From positions 1 through 39,553 of the forward strand of contig JADJZJ010000060.1 in NCBI GenBank assembly GCA_016715765.1: a stretch of 39,553 nt of DNA, in the 5' to 3' direction. This DNA is from Opitutaceae bacterium (GTDB taxonomy: Bacteria > Verrucomicrobiota > Verrucomicrobiia > Opitutales > Opitutaceae). Below, in pieces: positions 8,779 to 17,100 of this stretch. How positions within the stretch are numbered: the stretch's first letter is position 1; each line of letters begins with the position of its first letter. Under the pieces are notes generated by a model that was given only the letters and a program-made list of their open reading frames with translations, was not told the DNA's origin and searched no databases. A program made the translations under genes and the position numbers.

Positions 8779-10059
8779 ATGCCGCTCGTCATCCCCGAAT
8801 TCCTGCAGCCGCAGCTCCGCCGGCCCGTCGCCATCCTGGGCGCCGGGGTCAGCGGGGAGGGTACGGGCCTGCTCCTGCGGCGGCTCGGGGTGCCGGGCAT
8901 TGTGTATGATGCGAAGGCCCGGCACTTTACCGCGGACGATGCCGCGGGCCATCACCTCGTGATCGTGTCGCCGGGCTTCGCGCCGACCCATCCCTGGGTG
9001 CGCCTCGCGGAGGAGGCCGGCGTCGCCTGGGTCGGCGAATTGGATTTCGCCTCGATCTTCTGGCGCGGCCGGGTCGTGGCCGTCACCGGGACCAACGGCA
9101 AGACGACACTCACCGAGTTTCTCGCCCACGCCCTGACCGCGGCCGGCGAGGATGCCCGCGTCACCGGCAACATCGGCCGGCCCTTCTCCCAGCTCGTGGC
9201 CGACAGCGAGGGTGGCGAAGGCCGGATTGCGGTGTGCGAGGTGAGTTCCTTCCAGGCCGAGACGCTCCGCCACTTCCGGGCGGATGCCACGCTGTGGACC
9301 AATTTCGCCGAGGATCACCTCGAGCGGCACGCGGGGCTGGAGGCCTATTTCAAGGCCAAGTGGAATCTCGTGCAATTTACGCCGACGGAATCGTTTTTTG
9401 CCGGGTCCTCGGTGCAGCGGTATGCCGCCAGTTTCGGCCGCACGATCGAGGGCGGGTCCGCCGTGGCCTCGGAGGACGTCCCGGCCGAGCCCCGGCTTGC
9501 CGGCACCGTGTTCGCGCACCAGCCCCAGCGGGAGAACTTTGCGCTGGCCGCCGCCTGGTGGCGCGCGTCCGGCCGGGAGGAAAGGCTGCTCTTCGCCGCC
9601 GCCCGCACCTTCCGCCTCGGCCGGCACCGGCTGGCGCCCGTGGGCGAGCACGACGGCGTGGCCTTCTGGAACGATTCGAAGGCGACCAATTTTCACGCGG
9701 TCGAGGCCGCGCTCGCGGGTTTTGACCGGCCCGTGGTGCTCATCCTCGGGGGCAAGTCCAAGGGCGGCGACCTCGCCGGCTTCGTGCGGCGCATCGCGCC
9801 GCGCGTGAAGCACGCCTGCCTCATCGGCGAAACCGCGGCCGAGCTCGCGACCTGCTGCCGCGCCTGCCAGGTGGCCCACACCGCCTGCGCGTCGCTCGCC
9901 GAGGCCGTGAAATGCGCGGCGAACCAGGCGGGACGCGGCGAGGCCGTGGTGCTCAGCCCGGGCTTCGCGAGCTTCGACCTTTTCCGCAATTACGAGGATC
10001 GCGGCGACCAGTTCGAGCAACTCGTGCGCGAACTCGCTTCCGCGACCAGTTTGAGATAG
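8779..10059 (+). CDS. murD: UDP-MurNAc-L-alanine:D-glutamate ligase MurD
   Basis: 426 residues, slightly shorter than the usual 440-450. An N-terminal Rossmann-like segment (VAILGAGVSGEGTGLLL) is followed by the ATP loop VTGTNGKTT at about 102-110, then FWNDSKATN and LILGGKSKGGD in the C-terminal domain, the typical MurD markers. It adds D-glutamate to UDP-MurNAc-L-Ala. ATG 8779 lies two bases after the mraY stop, which suggests coupled translation. The frame is open far upstream, but those residues overlap mraY in another frame and do not resemble MurD. Confidence 0.95.
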   Translation: MPLVIPEFLQPQLRRPVAILGAGVSGEGTGLLLRRLGVPGIVYDAKARHFTADDAAGHHLVIVSPGFAPTHPWVRLAEEAGVAWVGELDFASIFWRGRVVAVTGTNGKTTLTEFLAHALTAAGEDARVTGNIGRPFSQLVADSEGGEGRIAVCEVSSFQAETLRHFRADATLWTNFAEDHLERHAGLEAYFKAKWNLVQFTPTESFFAGSSVQRYAASFGRTIEGGSAVASEDVPAEPRLAGTVFAHQPQRENFALAAAWWRASGREERLLFAAARTFRLGRHRLAPVGEHDGVAFWNDSKATNFHAVEAALAGFDRPVVLILGGKSKGGDLAGFVRRIAPRVKHACLIGETAAELATCCRACQVAHTACASLAEAVKCAANQAGRGEAVVLSPGFASFDLFRNYEDRGDQFEQLVRELASATSLR

Positions 10060-10092
10060 CATTCACTCCGTCAACCCAGCATCATTTCTCCT

Positions 10093-11022
10093 ATGAAAAT
10101 CCTGAAAATCTTCGGCATCGTGGTGGGTGTCCACGTCTTTGCCCTGATCCTGATTTTTGCCAACCCCGGCTGCAGCTCCTCGACCAAATCCAAGCCGAAG
10201 CCCGCCGACACCGCGATTCAATCCGAGCCGAGCCCGGTGGTCACCGTCCCGAGCCAGAGCACGGTCCGGTACGCGGCTGATTCCCCCTTCAGCGCCGCCC
10301 CGCTCGATGAGAACGGGAATTCGCCCGTCACGGCCGCGCCGATCTCCTTCAACCCCGATGCTCCCGCCACTGCCGGCGGCGTGCGCTTCAGCCCGACGCG
10401 ACCCAACACCCCGGCCGCCTCCACGCTGCAGGCCCAGCCCGTGGCCGACGTGATCCCCGCCTCGGCTTACACCGTGGTCAAGGGCGACAGTCTCTGGTCC
10501 GTCGCGAAGTCGCACCACCTCACCGTCGGTGAACTCGCCTCGGCCAACAACCTCACCACCGGCACGACGCTGCGCCTCGGGCAGAAGCTGCTCATCCCGG
10601 TCAAGGCGGGCGCCGTGACGGCCGCGGCCGCCACGACCAGCGCCCCGGCGCAGGTGGAACCCCCGGCGCCCCGGCCCTCCGCCGAGGCCGTCACCCACGT
10701 GGTCAAGGCCGGCGAGACGCTCGGCGCCATCGCCCGCAAGTATCAGGTCACGGTCGGCGAGATCGCCACGGCGAACAACATCACCGATCCCGCGAAGATC
10801 CGTCCGGGCCGCGAGTTGATCATCCCCGGCTGGAAGTCCCCGTCCGCGCGTCCCGCCAATGGTGGCAGCACCGCCACGGCCGCCGCGCCGAAGCCCGCCG
10901 CCCCCGCCACCTCCCTGTTCAATCTGCCGCCGCCCGACCAGGACCTGGATGCGGGCCTGAAGAAGGCCGGCGACGCGCCGGTGATCAAGGTGGAGGAAGT
11001 CGACCCGAACAAGCCGCTTTGA
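10093..11022 (+). CDS. LysM-repeat protein, membrane-anchored
   Basis: 309 residues. A hydrophobic segment at about 5-24 is followed by Cys in ANPGCSS; this resembles a lipoprotein signal but lacks the usual Leu at -3, so either a lipoprotein or an uncleaved anchor is possible. Two LysM domains at about 125-170 (YTVVKGDSLWSVAKSHHLT) and 200-246 (HVVKAGETLGAIARKYQVT) are joined by Ala/Pro-rich linkers. LysM binds the GlcNAc-MurNAc backbone, so the protein probably tethers to septal or lateral peptidoglycan. No catalytic domain is visible. It sits between murD and ftsW, four bases from ftsW, which points to a role in cell wall growth or division. Confidence 0.85.
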   Translation: MKILKIFGIVVGVHVFALILIFANPGCSSSTKSKPKPADTAIQSEPSPVVTVPSQSTVRYAADSPFSAAPLDENGNSPVTAAPISFNPDAPATAGGVRFSPTRPNTPAASTLQAQPVADVIPASAYTVVKGDSLWSVAKSHHLTVGELASANNLTTGTTLRLGQKLLIPVKAGAVTAAAATTSAPAQVEPPAPRPSAEAVTHVVKAGETLGAIARKYQVTVGEIATANNITDPAKIRPGRELIIPGWKSPSARPANGGSTATAAAPKPAAPATSLFNLPPPDQDLDAGLKKAGDAPVIKVEEVDPNKPL

Positions 11023-11026
11023 TGCG

Positions 11027-12190
11027 ATGGCCAACGTTGCGTCCGCCGACCACCCTCCAGCGCGGTTCGTGCTCAACCCGGCGGCGATCATCACCGTCTG
11101 CGCTGTCGGCCTCGCCATCCTCGGGCTCACCATCCTCTTCAGCGCGAGCGCATCGTACAAGCAGGGGCCGTATTACTACCTGAACAAGCAGCTTCTCGGC
11201 GTCCTCCTGGCCGCCGTGCTCTGCTACGTCACCAGCCGGCTCAATCTCGACTACATCCGCCGCTACGTGCCGTGGCTGGCCGGATTCGCCGCGCTGCTGC
11301 TCCTGCTGGTGGCGATCCCGCACATCGGCATCGAGGTGAAGGGCAGCCGCCGCTGGCTCGGCTTCGGTCCCATCCGCCTGCAGGTGTCGGAATTCGCCAA
11401 GCTCGCCGTCGTCTTCTGCCTCGCGCACTACCTCGCGATCAACCAGACGCGCATCGGTGAGCTGACCCGGGGATTCCTATTTCCCGTCGGCATCGTGTTC
11501 GCCTACGCCGGCCTCATCATGCTCGAGCCCGATTTCGGCACGGCCGCGCTGGTCGTCGCCGTCGGGCTCACGCTCCTCTTCCTCGCCGGGGCCAAGTGGC
11601 GCTACATCCTGCCCTGCATCGGCGGGGTGATCATGCTTTTCGCGGTCATGGTGATTCACAACCCGAACCGCCTGCGCCGTCTCACCGCCTTCCTCGACGT
11701 CGAGGGCAACCGCCAGGGCGGCACCTACCAGCTTTACCAGGCGCTCGCCGCGTTCGCCGCCGGCGGCACGGATGGCGTCGGGCTGGGGCAGGGCCGCCAG
11801 CAGCTCAGCTATCTCCCGGAGGCGCACACGGACTTCATCCTCGCCGTCATCGCGGAGGAACTCGGCCTGTGGTTCACCATGGGCGTCGTGGTCCTGTTCA
11901 CGATCATCTTCGTCGCCAAGCTTATCCACCTCCGCCGCGCGCCCAACCTGTTCCAGTTCCTCCTCGCGACCGGCTGCCTGCTCCTGATCTCGCTGCAGGC
12001 GATCATCAACCTCGGCGTGGTCACGGGCCTCTTCCCGACCAAGGGCATGTCGCTGCCGTTCATCAGCGCGGGCCTGTCGAACCTGCTGCTCATGGGCATG
12101 CTGGTCGGCATCTTCATCAACACCCAGCGAACGTGGGGCCGGGTAACATTGCCCAACCGCGCCCGTTCGATGCGGGAGGTTTTGGCGTAA
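11027..12190 (+). CDS. ftsW: Septal peptidoglycan glycosyltransferase FtsW (SEDS)
   Basis: 387 residues with about ten transmembrane segments. SEDS markers include GSRRWLGFGPIRLQVSEFAK, PDFGTAALV and, near the C terminus, LPFISAGLSNLL. FtsW polymerises lipid II in the septal membrane as the partner of FtsI. The choice of FtsW over RodA rests on location between murD and murG. A large periplasmic loop (about 220-260) contains the conserved QLYQALAAFAAGG stretch. The gene starts four bases after the LysM gene stop and is followed by a 213-base gap holding a palindrome. Confidence 0.93.
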   Translation: MANVASADHPPARFVLNPAAIITVCAVGLAILGLTILFSASASYKQGPYYYLNKQLLGVLLAAVLCYVTSRLNLDYIRRYVPWLAGFAALLLLLVAIPHIGIEVKGSRRWLGFGPIRLQVSEFAKLAVVFCLAHYLAINQTRIGELTRGFLFPVGIVFAYAGLIMLEPDFGTAALVVAVGLTLLFLAGAKWRYILPCIGGVIMLFAVMVIHNPNRLRRLTAFLDVEGNRQGGTYQLYQALAAFAAGGTDGVGLGQGRQQLSYLPEAHTDFILAVIAEELGLWFTMGVVVLFTIIFVAKLIHLRRAPNLFQFLLATGCLLLISLQAIINLGVVTGLFPTKGMSLPFISAGLSNLLLMGMLVGIFINTQRTWGRVTLPNRARSMREVLA

Positions 12191-12254
12191 GGGATGAATG
12201 TGGAACTCAGGAACGCTGGAAACGAAATATGCGACCGATCAGAAAATCCTGTCT

Positions 12255-12365
12255 TTGGGTAGCGCCCGGCCTCCCACCTTCGCCAAGACTACGGCGGGCA
12301 GGCCGGACGGGCGGTTCGGCGTGCGCTACTCATTTCGGCCCGTCCGGAGGCCGGGCCCTACCCAA
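12255..12365. repeat. Nested palindrome between ftsW and murG
   Basis: The outer arms (12255-12274 and 12346-12365) match at 19 of 20 positions as reverse complements and contain the GGGTAG...CTACCC ends seen in other palindromes of this window. An inner pair (CCGGACGGGC at 12303-12312 and its complement at 12338-12347) lies within. The 213-base gap 12191-12403 holds no gene. The folded RNA could dampen or process the operon transcript here; no poly-T follows, so it is not a typical terminator. Confidence 0.8.
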
Positions 12366-12403
12366 ATACCTGATTTCCTGATTTCCACATTTCCTTTCTC
12401 CAG

Positions 12404-13528
12404 ATGAGCACCTTCCTGATTTCCTGCGGCGGCACCGGCGGCCATCTCTCGCCCGGCATTTCGCTGGCCGAGGGGCTCACGGCGCGCGGCCACAAGGTGA
12501 CCCTGCTCATCAGCCGCAAGCGCGTGGACGCCCGGCTCATCGAGAAGTACCCGCAATTCGAATTCATCCCCGTGGCCGGCACCGGCTTCTCGCTGAATCC
12601 CGTGCTGCTGCTGCGCTGCCTCTGGACGCAGGCGCAGGGATTTCTCTTCTGCCTGCGCCTCGCGCGCTTCCGCCGGCCGGACGGCATCGTCGGCTTTGGC
12701 GGCTTCACCTCGGCGGGCGTGGCGCTGACGGGCTGGCTGCTCGGCATTCCCGTGATGCTGCACGAATCCAACCGCATCCCCGGCCTCGCCATCCGCGTGC
12801 TCGGCCGGCTGGCGCAGCGGGTGTACCTGCCGGCCGGGGTGCGCCTGCCGGGTGTCCGCGCCCGGCGGATCCGCCACATGGGCATGCCCGTCCGCAGCGA
12901 GATTCACCGGCTGCCGGCCGACGAGGCCCGCACGGCGCTCGGACTCGATCCCCTGCAAAAGGTGCTGGTGGTCTTTGGCGGAAGCCAGGGCTCCGGACCG
13001 CTCAATGATTTCGTGAATGCCCGGCTGCCGGCGCTGGCCGCCGAGGGCATCCAGGTTTACTGCGTCACCGGGCTCGGCAAGGGCGCGGCGGAGACCCGCG
13101 AATTCCCCGGCAAGAGCGGCGTGCCGGTGCGCGCCGTGTTCGTGCCGTTCTGCGACCGCGTGGCGGAATTGCTGTCGGCCGCCGACCTCGTGCTCGCCCG
13201 GGCGGGCGCCGGCACGATCGCCGAGCTCATCCGCTGCGAGACCCCCGCCATTTTGGTGCCGTACCCCCAGGCGGCCGATGATCACCAGCGCGCCAACGCG
13301 TCGTTCTTCGAGCGCCAGGGCGGGGGCATCGTCGTCGAACAGACGAAAATGGACACCCTGCAGACCGAGGTGCTCGACCTGATTTTCAACGACTGGCTGC
13401 TCCGCATCTTCCGCGGCAACCTGCAGCGCATGGACCGCGCCAATTCGCTCGACCTGATGCTCGCGGATCTCGAGGAGCTGTGCGCTTCGCCGCCGCCTCC
13501 TTCCGCGACCCAGCCCCAACCGGCATGA
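12404..13528 (+). CDS. murG: UDP-GlcNAc:lipid I N-acetylglucosaminyltransferase MurG
   Basis: 374 residues, GT28 family. The N-terminal glycine loop SCGGTGGHLSPGISLAEGL contacts lipid phosphate; HESNRIPGLA follows where many MurG have HEQN; the C-terminal UDP-GlcNAc site includes FGGSQGSGPLND, ARAGAGTIAEL and PYPQAADDHQRANA. MurG works at the cytoplasmic face of the membrane and turns lipid I into lipid II. The last 15 residues are Pro-rich. The stop overlaps the murC start as ATGA, indicating coupled translation. No clear Shine-Dalgarno precedes ATG 12404; the upstream bases repeat TTCCTGATTTCC, also found at the start of the coding region. Confidence 0.95.
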   Translation: MSTFLISCGGTGGHLSPGISLAEGLTARGHKVTLLISRKRVDARLIEKYPQFEFIPVAGTGFSLNPVLLLRCLWTQAQGFLFCLRLARFRRPDGIVGFGGFTSAGVALTGWLLGIPVMLHESNRIPGLAIRVLGRLAQRVYLPAGVRLPGVRARRIRHMGMPVRSEIHRLPADEARTALGLDPLQKVLVVFGGSQGSGPLNDFVNARLPALAAEGIQVYCVTGLGKGAAETREFPGKSGVPVRAVFVPFCDRVAELLSAADLVLARAGAGTIAELIRCETPAILVPYPQAADDHQRANASFFERQGGGIVVEQTKMDTLQTEVLDLIFNDWLLRIFRGNLQRMDRANSLDLMLADLEELCASPPPPSATQPQPA

Positions 13529-15840
13529 GTGACGCCCCGCTTCCGCCTCTCTTCGGGCGCGCAGTGCGGCAGCTCCACTGCGCGGGGGTCGGCGGCACCG
13601 GCCTCGGTCCGCTCGCGATCTACCTCGCGGCGTCCGGCTACACCGTGACCGGCGAGGACCGGGACCTCGCGCCCGACGTGCGCCGGCAGCTGGAACGCGC
13701 CGGGGTGACCATCGGCCCGATGCCCGACGGCTGTGAACTGCTGGTGCATTCCTCCGCCATACCGGCGGACCATCCGGCCCGCGTCGCCGCCCGCACCCGG
13801 CAGGCGCCCATGGTGAGGCGGGGCGAATTGCTGGCCGAGGTCATGCGCGGCAAAAAGCTGGTCGCCATCTGCGGCTCGCATGGGAAGACGACGACGACGG
13901 CCATGCTGGTCACCGCCCTGCGTGCGGCCGGCTTTCCCGCGGGCCACGTGCTCGGCGGTTTCTTCGCCGGCGACGCCCTGCCCCCGGCGGCGGTGGGAAC
14001 CAATGATTGGGTCGTGGCGGAGGTGGACGAGAGCGACGGCACCATCGTCGGTTTCGCGCCCGCGCTGACCGTCATCGTGAACCTCGATTGGGATCATCCC
14101 GACCATTACCGCGACCCCGCGCAGCTGGAGCAGGCCTTCGTGGCGCTGGCCGGCCGCACCTCCGGCCCCGTGCTGGTGAATGCGGAATGCGCCCGCTCGC
14201 GCCGGCTGGTGCCGGCGGCGCTGAAGTTCGGACCCGAGGGCGACTTTGCGGCGACCCTGGCGGGTGAGGCCGACGGGCTCATGCGCCTGCAGCTCGGCGG
14301 CCGCTTTGCGATCAACGCGGCCACGGTGCGGACCCGTTCCAGGTTCAATGCCGCCAACGCCACCGCGGCCCTCGCCGCCGCGCAGCTCATGGGGGCGAAG
14401 CTGGCGCCGGAGCTCCTGGCCGATTATCCCGGGGTGCGCCGCCGGCAGACCGTCCTGCACGAGGCGGACGGGCTCACCGTGATCGAGGATTACGCGCACC
14501 ATCCGTCGGAGATCCACGCCCTGCTGACCGGACTGCGGGCGCGGGTAGCCCCGGGTGGGCGGCTGGTGGCGGTCTTCCAGCCGCACCGCTACAGCCGCAC
14601 GGCGCAATTCAAGGCCGCGTTTGCCGATGCGCTCGCGCTGGCCGATCGCGTGCATCTGCTTGAAGTTTATGGCGCCGGCGAGTCCCCGGTGCCGGGCGGG
14701 ACCTCCGCCGAACTCGGCGCGGAATTGGGAAAAGTCGCGGCGACGGGCAAGGTGGACACCCATGCCGGCAGCGATGCCGACCTGTTCCGCGTTCTGTCCG
14801 GTGATTCACGCCCCGGCGACCTCGTGGCGTTCGTCGGGGCCGGTGACATTGACCGCAAGGCCCGGGCCTGGATTGCCACGCTGGCCAAAGCCCCCGTGGC
14901 GGTGGTGGGGTGGGACGGGATTGCCACGGTCCTGGCGCAAGGCTTGAGCCCGGAGACGAAGCTCCGCCGCGAGGAAATGCTCGGTCCGCGGACGACCATG
15001 CGAGTCGGCGGGGCGGCGCGGCTTTACGCGGAACCCGCGAGCATTGCGGATCTACAGATTCTTTTGCGCGGCGCGGCGGCGCAAGGCGTGCCCGTGTTCA
15101 TGCTTGGTCGCGGCTCCAACCTGCTTGTGCCCGACGAGGGGGTGGACGGACTCGTCATCAATCTCGGTCACGAAAACTGGGCGAAGTTCGAGCTGCGCGA
15201 GGGCGGCCGCGTGTGGGTCGGCGCCGGCCTGCGGCTCAAGAATCTCTGCGGCCTCGCGGCCAAGGCCGGGCTGTCGGGCTTCGAGTTTCTCGAGGGCATC
15301 CCCGGCAATGTCGGCGGCGCCCTGCGCATGAATGCCGGCGCGATGGGCGGGTGGATGTTCGACGTGGTCGAGGAAGTGCAGCTGATGACCATGGCCGGCG
15401 AAGTGCGGACCCTCGAGAAGTCCGCGATGCACGTGGATTACCGGCACTGTGCCGAGCTGCATCAGGCCGTCGCGCTGGGCGCCCTGCTGCGGCCGGCGGC
15501 GGAAAAGGCCTCGGCCGACGTGGCGCGCCAGATTGATGTTTACCGGCGCAAGCGGCAGGAAAGCCAGCCGCGCGAGCCGAGCGCGGGCTGCATTTTCAAG
15601 AACCCGCCGGGCGACTCCGCCGGGCGGCTCATTGACCGCGCCGGGCTCAAGGGCGAGCGGGTGGGGGATGCCGAGGTCTCGCCGGTCCACGCCAACTTCA
15701 TCGTCAACCGCGGCCAGGCCTCGACGGCCGACGTGTTGGAACTGATCCGCCGCGTCCGCGCCCGCGTGCAGGCGTCCGCCGGCGTGACCCTCGAACCCGA
15801 GGTGCTGTTGTACGGGAAAAAATGGGAGGACGTGCTGTGA
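13525..15840 (+). CDS. murC/murB: MurC-MurB fusion: UDP-MurNAc:L-alanine ligase and UDP-GlcNAc-enolpyruvate reductase
   Basis: A single 771-residue frame. Residues 1 to about 460 are MurC: VGGTGLGPLA near the start, ATP loop GSHGKTTTT at about 115, EVDESDG, DYAHHPSEI and FQPHRYSRT. Residues from about 478 are MurB: PRTTMRVGG, LGRGSNLLVPDEG, FLEGIPGNVGGALRMNAGAMGG and SAGCIFKNP. The two reactions are consecutive in between (MurB makes UDP-MurNAc; MurC adds L-Ala), so the fusion may channel substrate. In SAGCIFKNP residue 689 is Cys, where type II MurB usually has the proton-donating Ser. The linker of about 20 residues is intact and free of low-complexity sequence, so the fusion looks genuine. 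Confidence 0.94.
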   Translation: MSDAPLPPLFGRAVRQLHCAGVGGTGLGPLAIYLAASGYTVTGEDRDLAPDVRRQLERAGVTIGPMPDGCELLVHSSAIPADHPARVAARTRQAPMVRRGELLAEVMRGKKLVAICGSHGKTTTTAMLVTALRAAGFPAGHVLGGFFAGDALPPAAVGTNDWVVAEVDESDGTIVGFAPALTVIVNLDWDHPDHYRDPAQLEQAFVALAGRTSGPVLVNAECARSRRLVPAALKFGPEGDFAATLAGEADGLMRLQLGGRFAINAATVRTRSRFNAANATAALAAAQLMGAKLAPELLADYPGVRRRQTVLHEADGLTVIEDYAHHPSEIHALLTGLRARVAPGGRLVAVFQPHRYSRTAQFKAAFADALALADRVHLLEVYGAGESPVPGGTSAELGAELGKVAATGKVDTHAGSDADLFRVLSGDSRPGDLVAFVGAGDIDRKARAWIATLAKAPVAVVGWDGIATVLAQGLSPETKLRREEMLGPRTTMRVGGAARLYAEPASIADLQILLRGAAAQGVPVFMLGRGSNLLVPDEGVDGLVINLGHENWAKFELREGGRVWVGAGLRLKNLCGLAAKAGLSGFEFLEGIPGNVGGALRMNAGAMGGWMFDVVEEVQLMTMAGEVRTLEKSAMHVDYRHCAELHQAVALGALLRPAAEKASADVARQIDVYRRKRQESQPREPSAGCIFKNPPGDSAGRLIDRAGLKGERVGDAEVSPVHANFIVNRGQASTADVLELIRRVRARVQASAGVTLEPEVLLYGKKWEDVL

Positions 15841-15852
15841 ACGGATCGAACC

Positions 15853-16144
15853 GATTTAACCGCAAAGAACGCAGGGAACGCAAAGAGGGGAGGAAAGCAT
15901 TTAGCGCACTGCGATCCCTTGGTGGGAGCGAGCTTCTGAGTGTTTTCAAATCCCTGATTGTCATTCTGAGCGGAGCGAAGAATCCAGTGTGCGCTTATCG
16001 AGGCCCTCGACTGTCGTTCACTGGATTCTTCACTTCGTTCAGAATGACAAAGTGTGAGAATAGGGGGTTGAAAACACTCCCTTGTTCACTCCCGCCTTGG
16101 AGTCTCTGCTCTTTGCGTTCCTTGCGTTCTTTGCGGTTAAATCC
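15853..16144. repeat. Three concentric inverted repeats filling the murB-ddl gap
   Basis: The whole 324-base gap lacks a gene and forms one large near-palindrome. Outer arms (15853-15887 and 16109-16144; GCAAAGAACGC units about 10 bases apart, ending in GATTTAACC) match at 34 of 35 positions. A middle 12-base perfect pair lies at 15938-15949 and 16068-16079. An inner pair (15960-15989 and 16019-16048; starts TCATTCTGAGCGGAGCGAAG) matches at 27 of 30. Three different repeat families are thus nested symmetrically. Confidence 0.88.
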
Positions 16145-16164
16145 CTGCCTGACCTGAACTTCCC

Positions 16165-17100
16165 ATGAACGAACCCATCATCGCTGTGCTGGCCGGTGGC
16201 ATTTCCTCCGAGCGCGAGGTTTCACTCGGCTCGGGTCGCGCCTGCGGCGCCGCGCTGGCCCGCTCTTTTCCCACCCGTTGGTTCGACGTCACGGCCAATG
16301 CGTTGCCGGAGGGGCTCGATCCCGCGCGGCACGTCGTGTTTTCGACCCTGCACGGGACCTTCGGCGAGGACGGCGGCATGCAGCAGCTCATGGACGCGGC
16401 GGGCATCGCCTACGCCGGCTGTGATGCGGCCGGCAGTGCGCTCACGATGGACAAGGCCCGGACCAAGCAGGTCGCCGCAGCCAGGGGCGTCGGCGTACCC
16501 CGCGATCTCCGTTTTTCCGCCGACCGCCGGCCCACCGCGGACGAGGTCATCGCGAAACTGGGCACCGAGGTGGTCGTGAAACCCAACGACGAGGGCAGCA
16601 GTGTCGGGCTCAGCATGGTCGGCAACCGCGCGGAATTGGCCACCGCGCTGGCCGCCATCACGCGCGGCAACTGGCTGATCGAGGAACGCATCCGCGGCCG
16701 CGAACTCTCCGTCGGCGTGCTGAACGGCCGCGCCATGGGCGTAGTGGAGATCCGCCCCAAGTCGGGCGTGTATGATTATGTCAGCAAGTACACCAAGGGC
16801 ATGACGGAGTATTTTTGTCCGGCGCCCTTGGACGACACGGTCACCGCCCAGGTGCAGCAGGCGGCCGAGACCGCCTTCGCGGCCTGCGGGTGCCGGGACT
16901 ACGCGCGCGTGGACTTCATCCTGGCCCCGAAAAACATGCTTTATTTGCTGGAAATCAACACGCTACCCGGCATGAAGGAAACCAGTTTGCTGCCGATGAG
17001 TGCACGCTGCGCGGGGCTGGATTTCACGGCATTGGTCCGGGAGCTTGTCCGGCCTGCGCTGCAGCGTTTTGCCTCCTCCGGCCGCCCCCCTTCTCCTTGA
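16165..17100 (+). CDS. ddl: D-alanine:D-alanine ligase
   Basis: 311 residues, ATP-grasp fold. The N-terminal GGISSEREVSLGSG is the family start, followed by HGTFGEDGGMQQLM, VVKPNDEGSSVGLS (ATP-binding), YTKGMTEYFCPA and the metal-binding end LEINTLPGMKETSLLP. It makes D-Ala-D-Ala for MurF. The start follows the large palindrome and no good Shine-Dalgarno is visible. The stop TGA overlaps the likely TTG start of ftsQ by four bases. The location next to ftsQ is the classical ddlB position. Confidence 0.95.
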   Translation: MNEPIIAVLAGGISSEREVSLGSGRACGAALARSFPTRWFDVTANALPEGLDPARHVVFSTLHGTFGEDGGMQQLMDAAGIAYAGCDAAGSALTMDKARTKQVAAARGVGVPRDLRFSADRRPTADEVIAKLGTEVVVKPNDEGSSVGLSMVGNRAELATALAAITRGNWLIEERIRGRELSVGVLNGRAMGVVEIRPKSGVYDYVSKYTKGMTEYFCPAPLDDTVTAQVQQAAETAFAACGCRDYARVDFILAPKNMLYLLEINTLPGMKETSLLPMSARCAGLDFTALVRELVRPALQRFASSGRPPSP

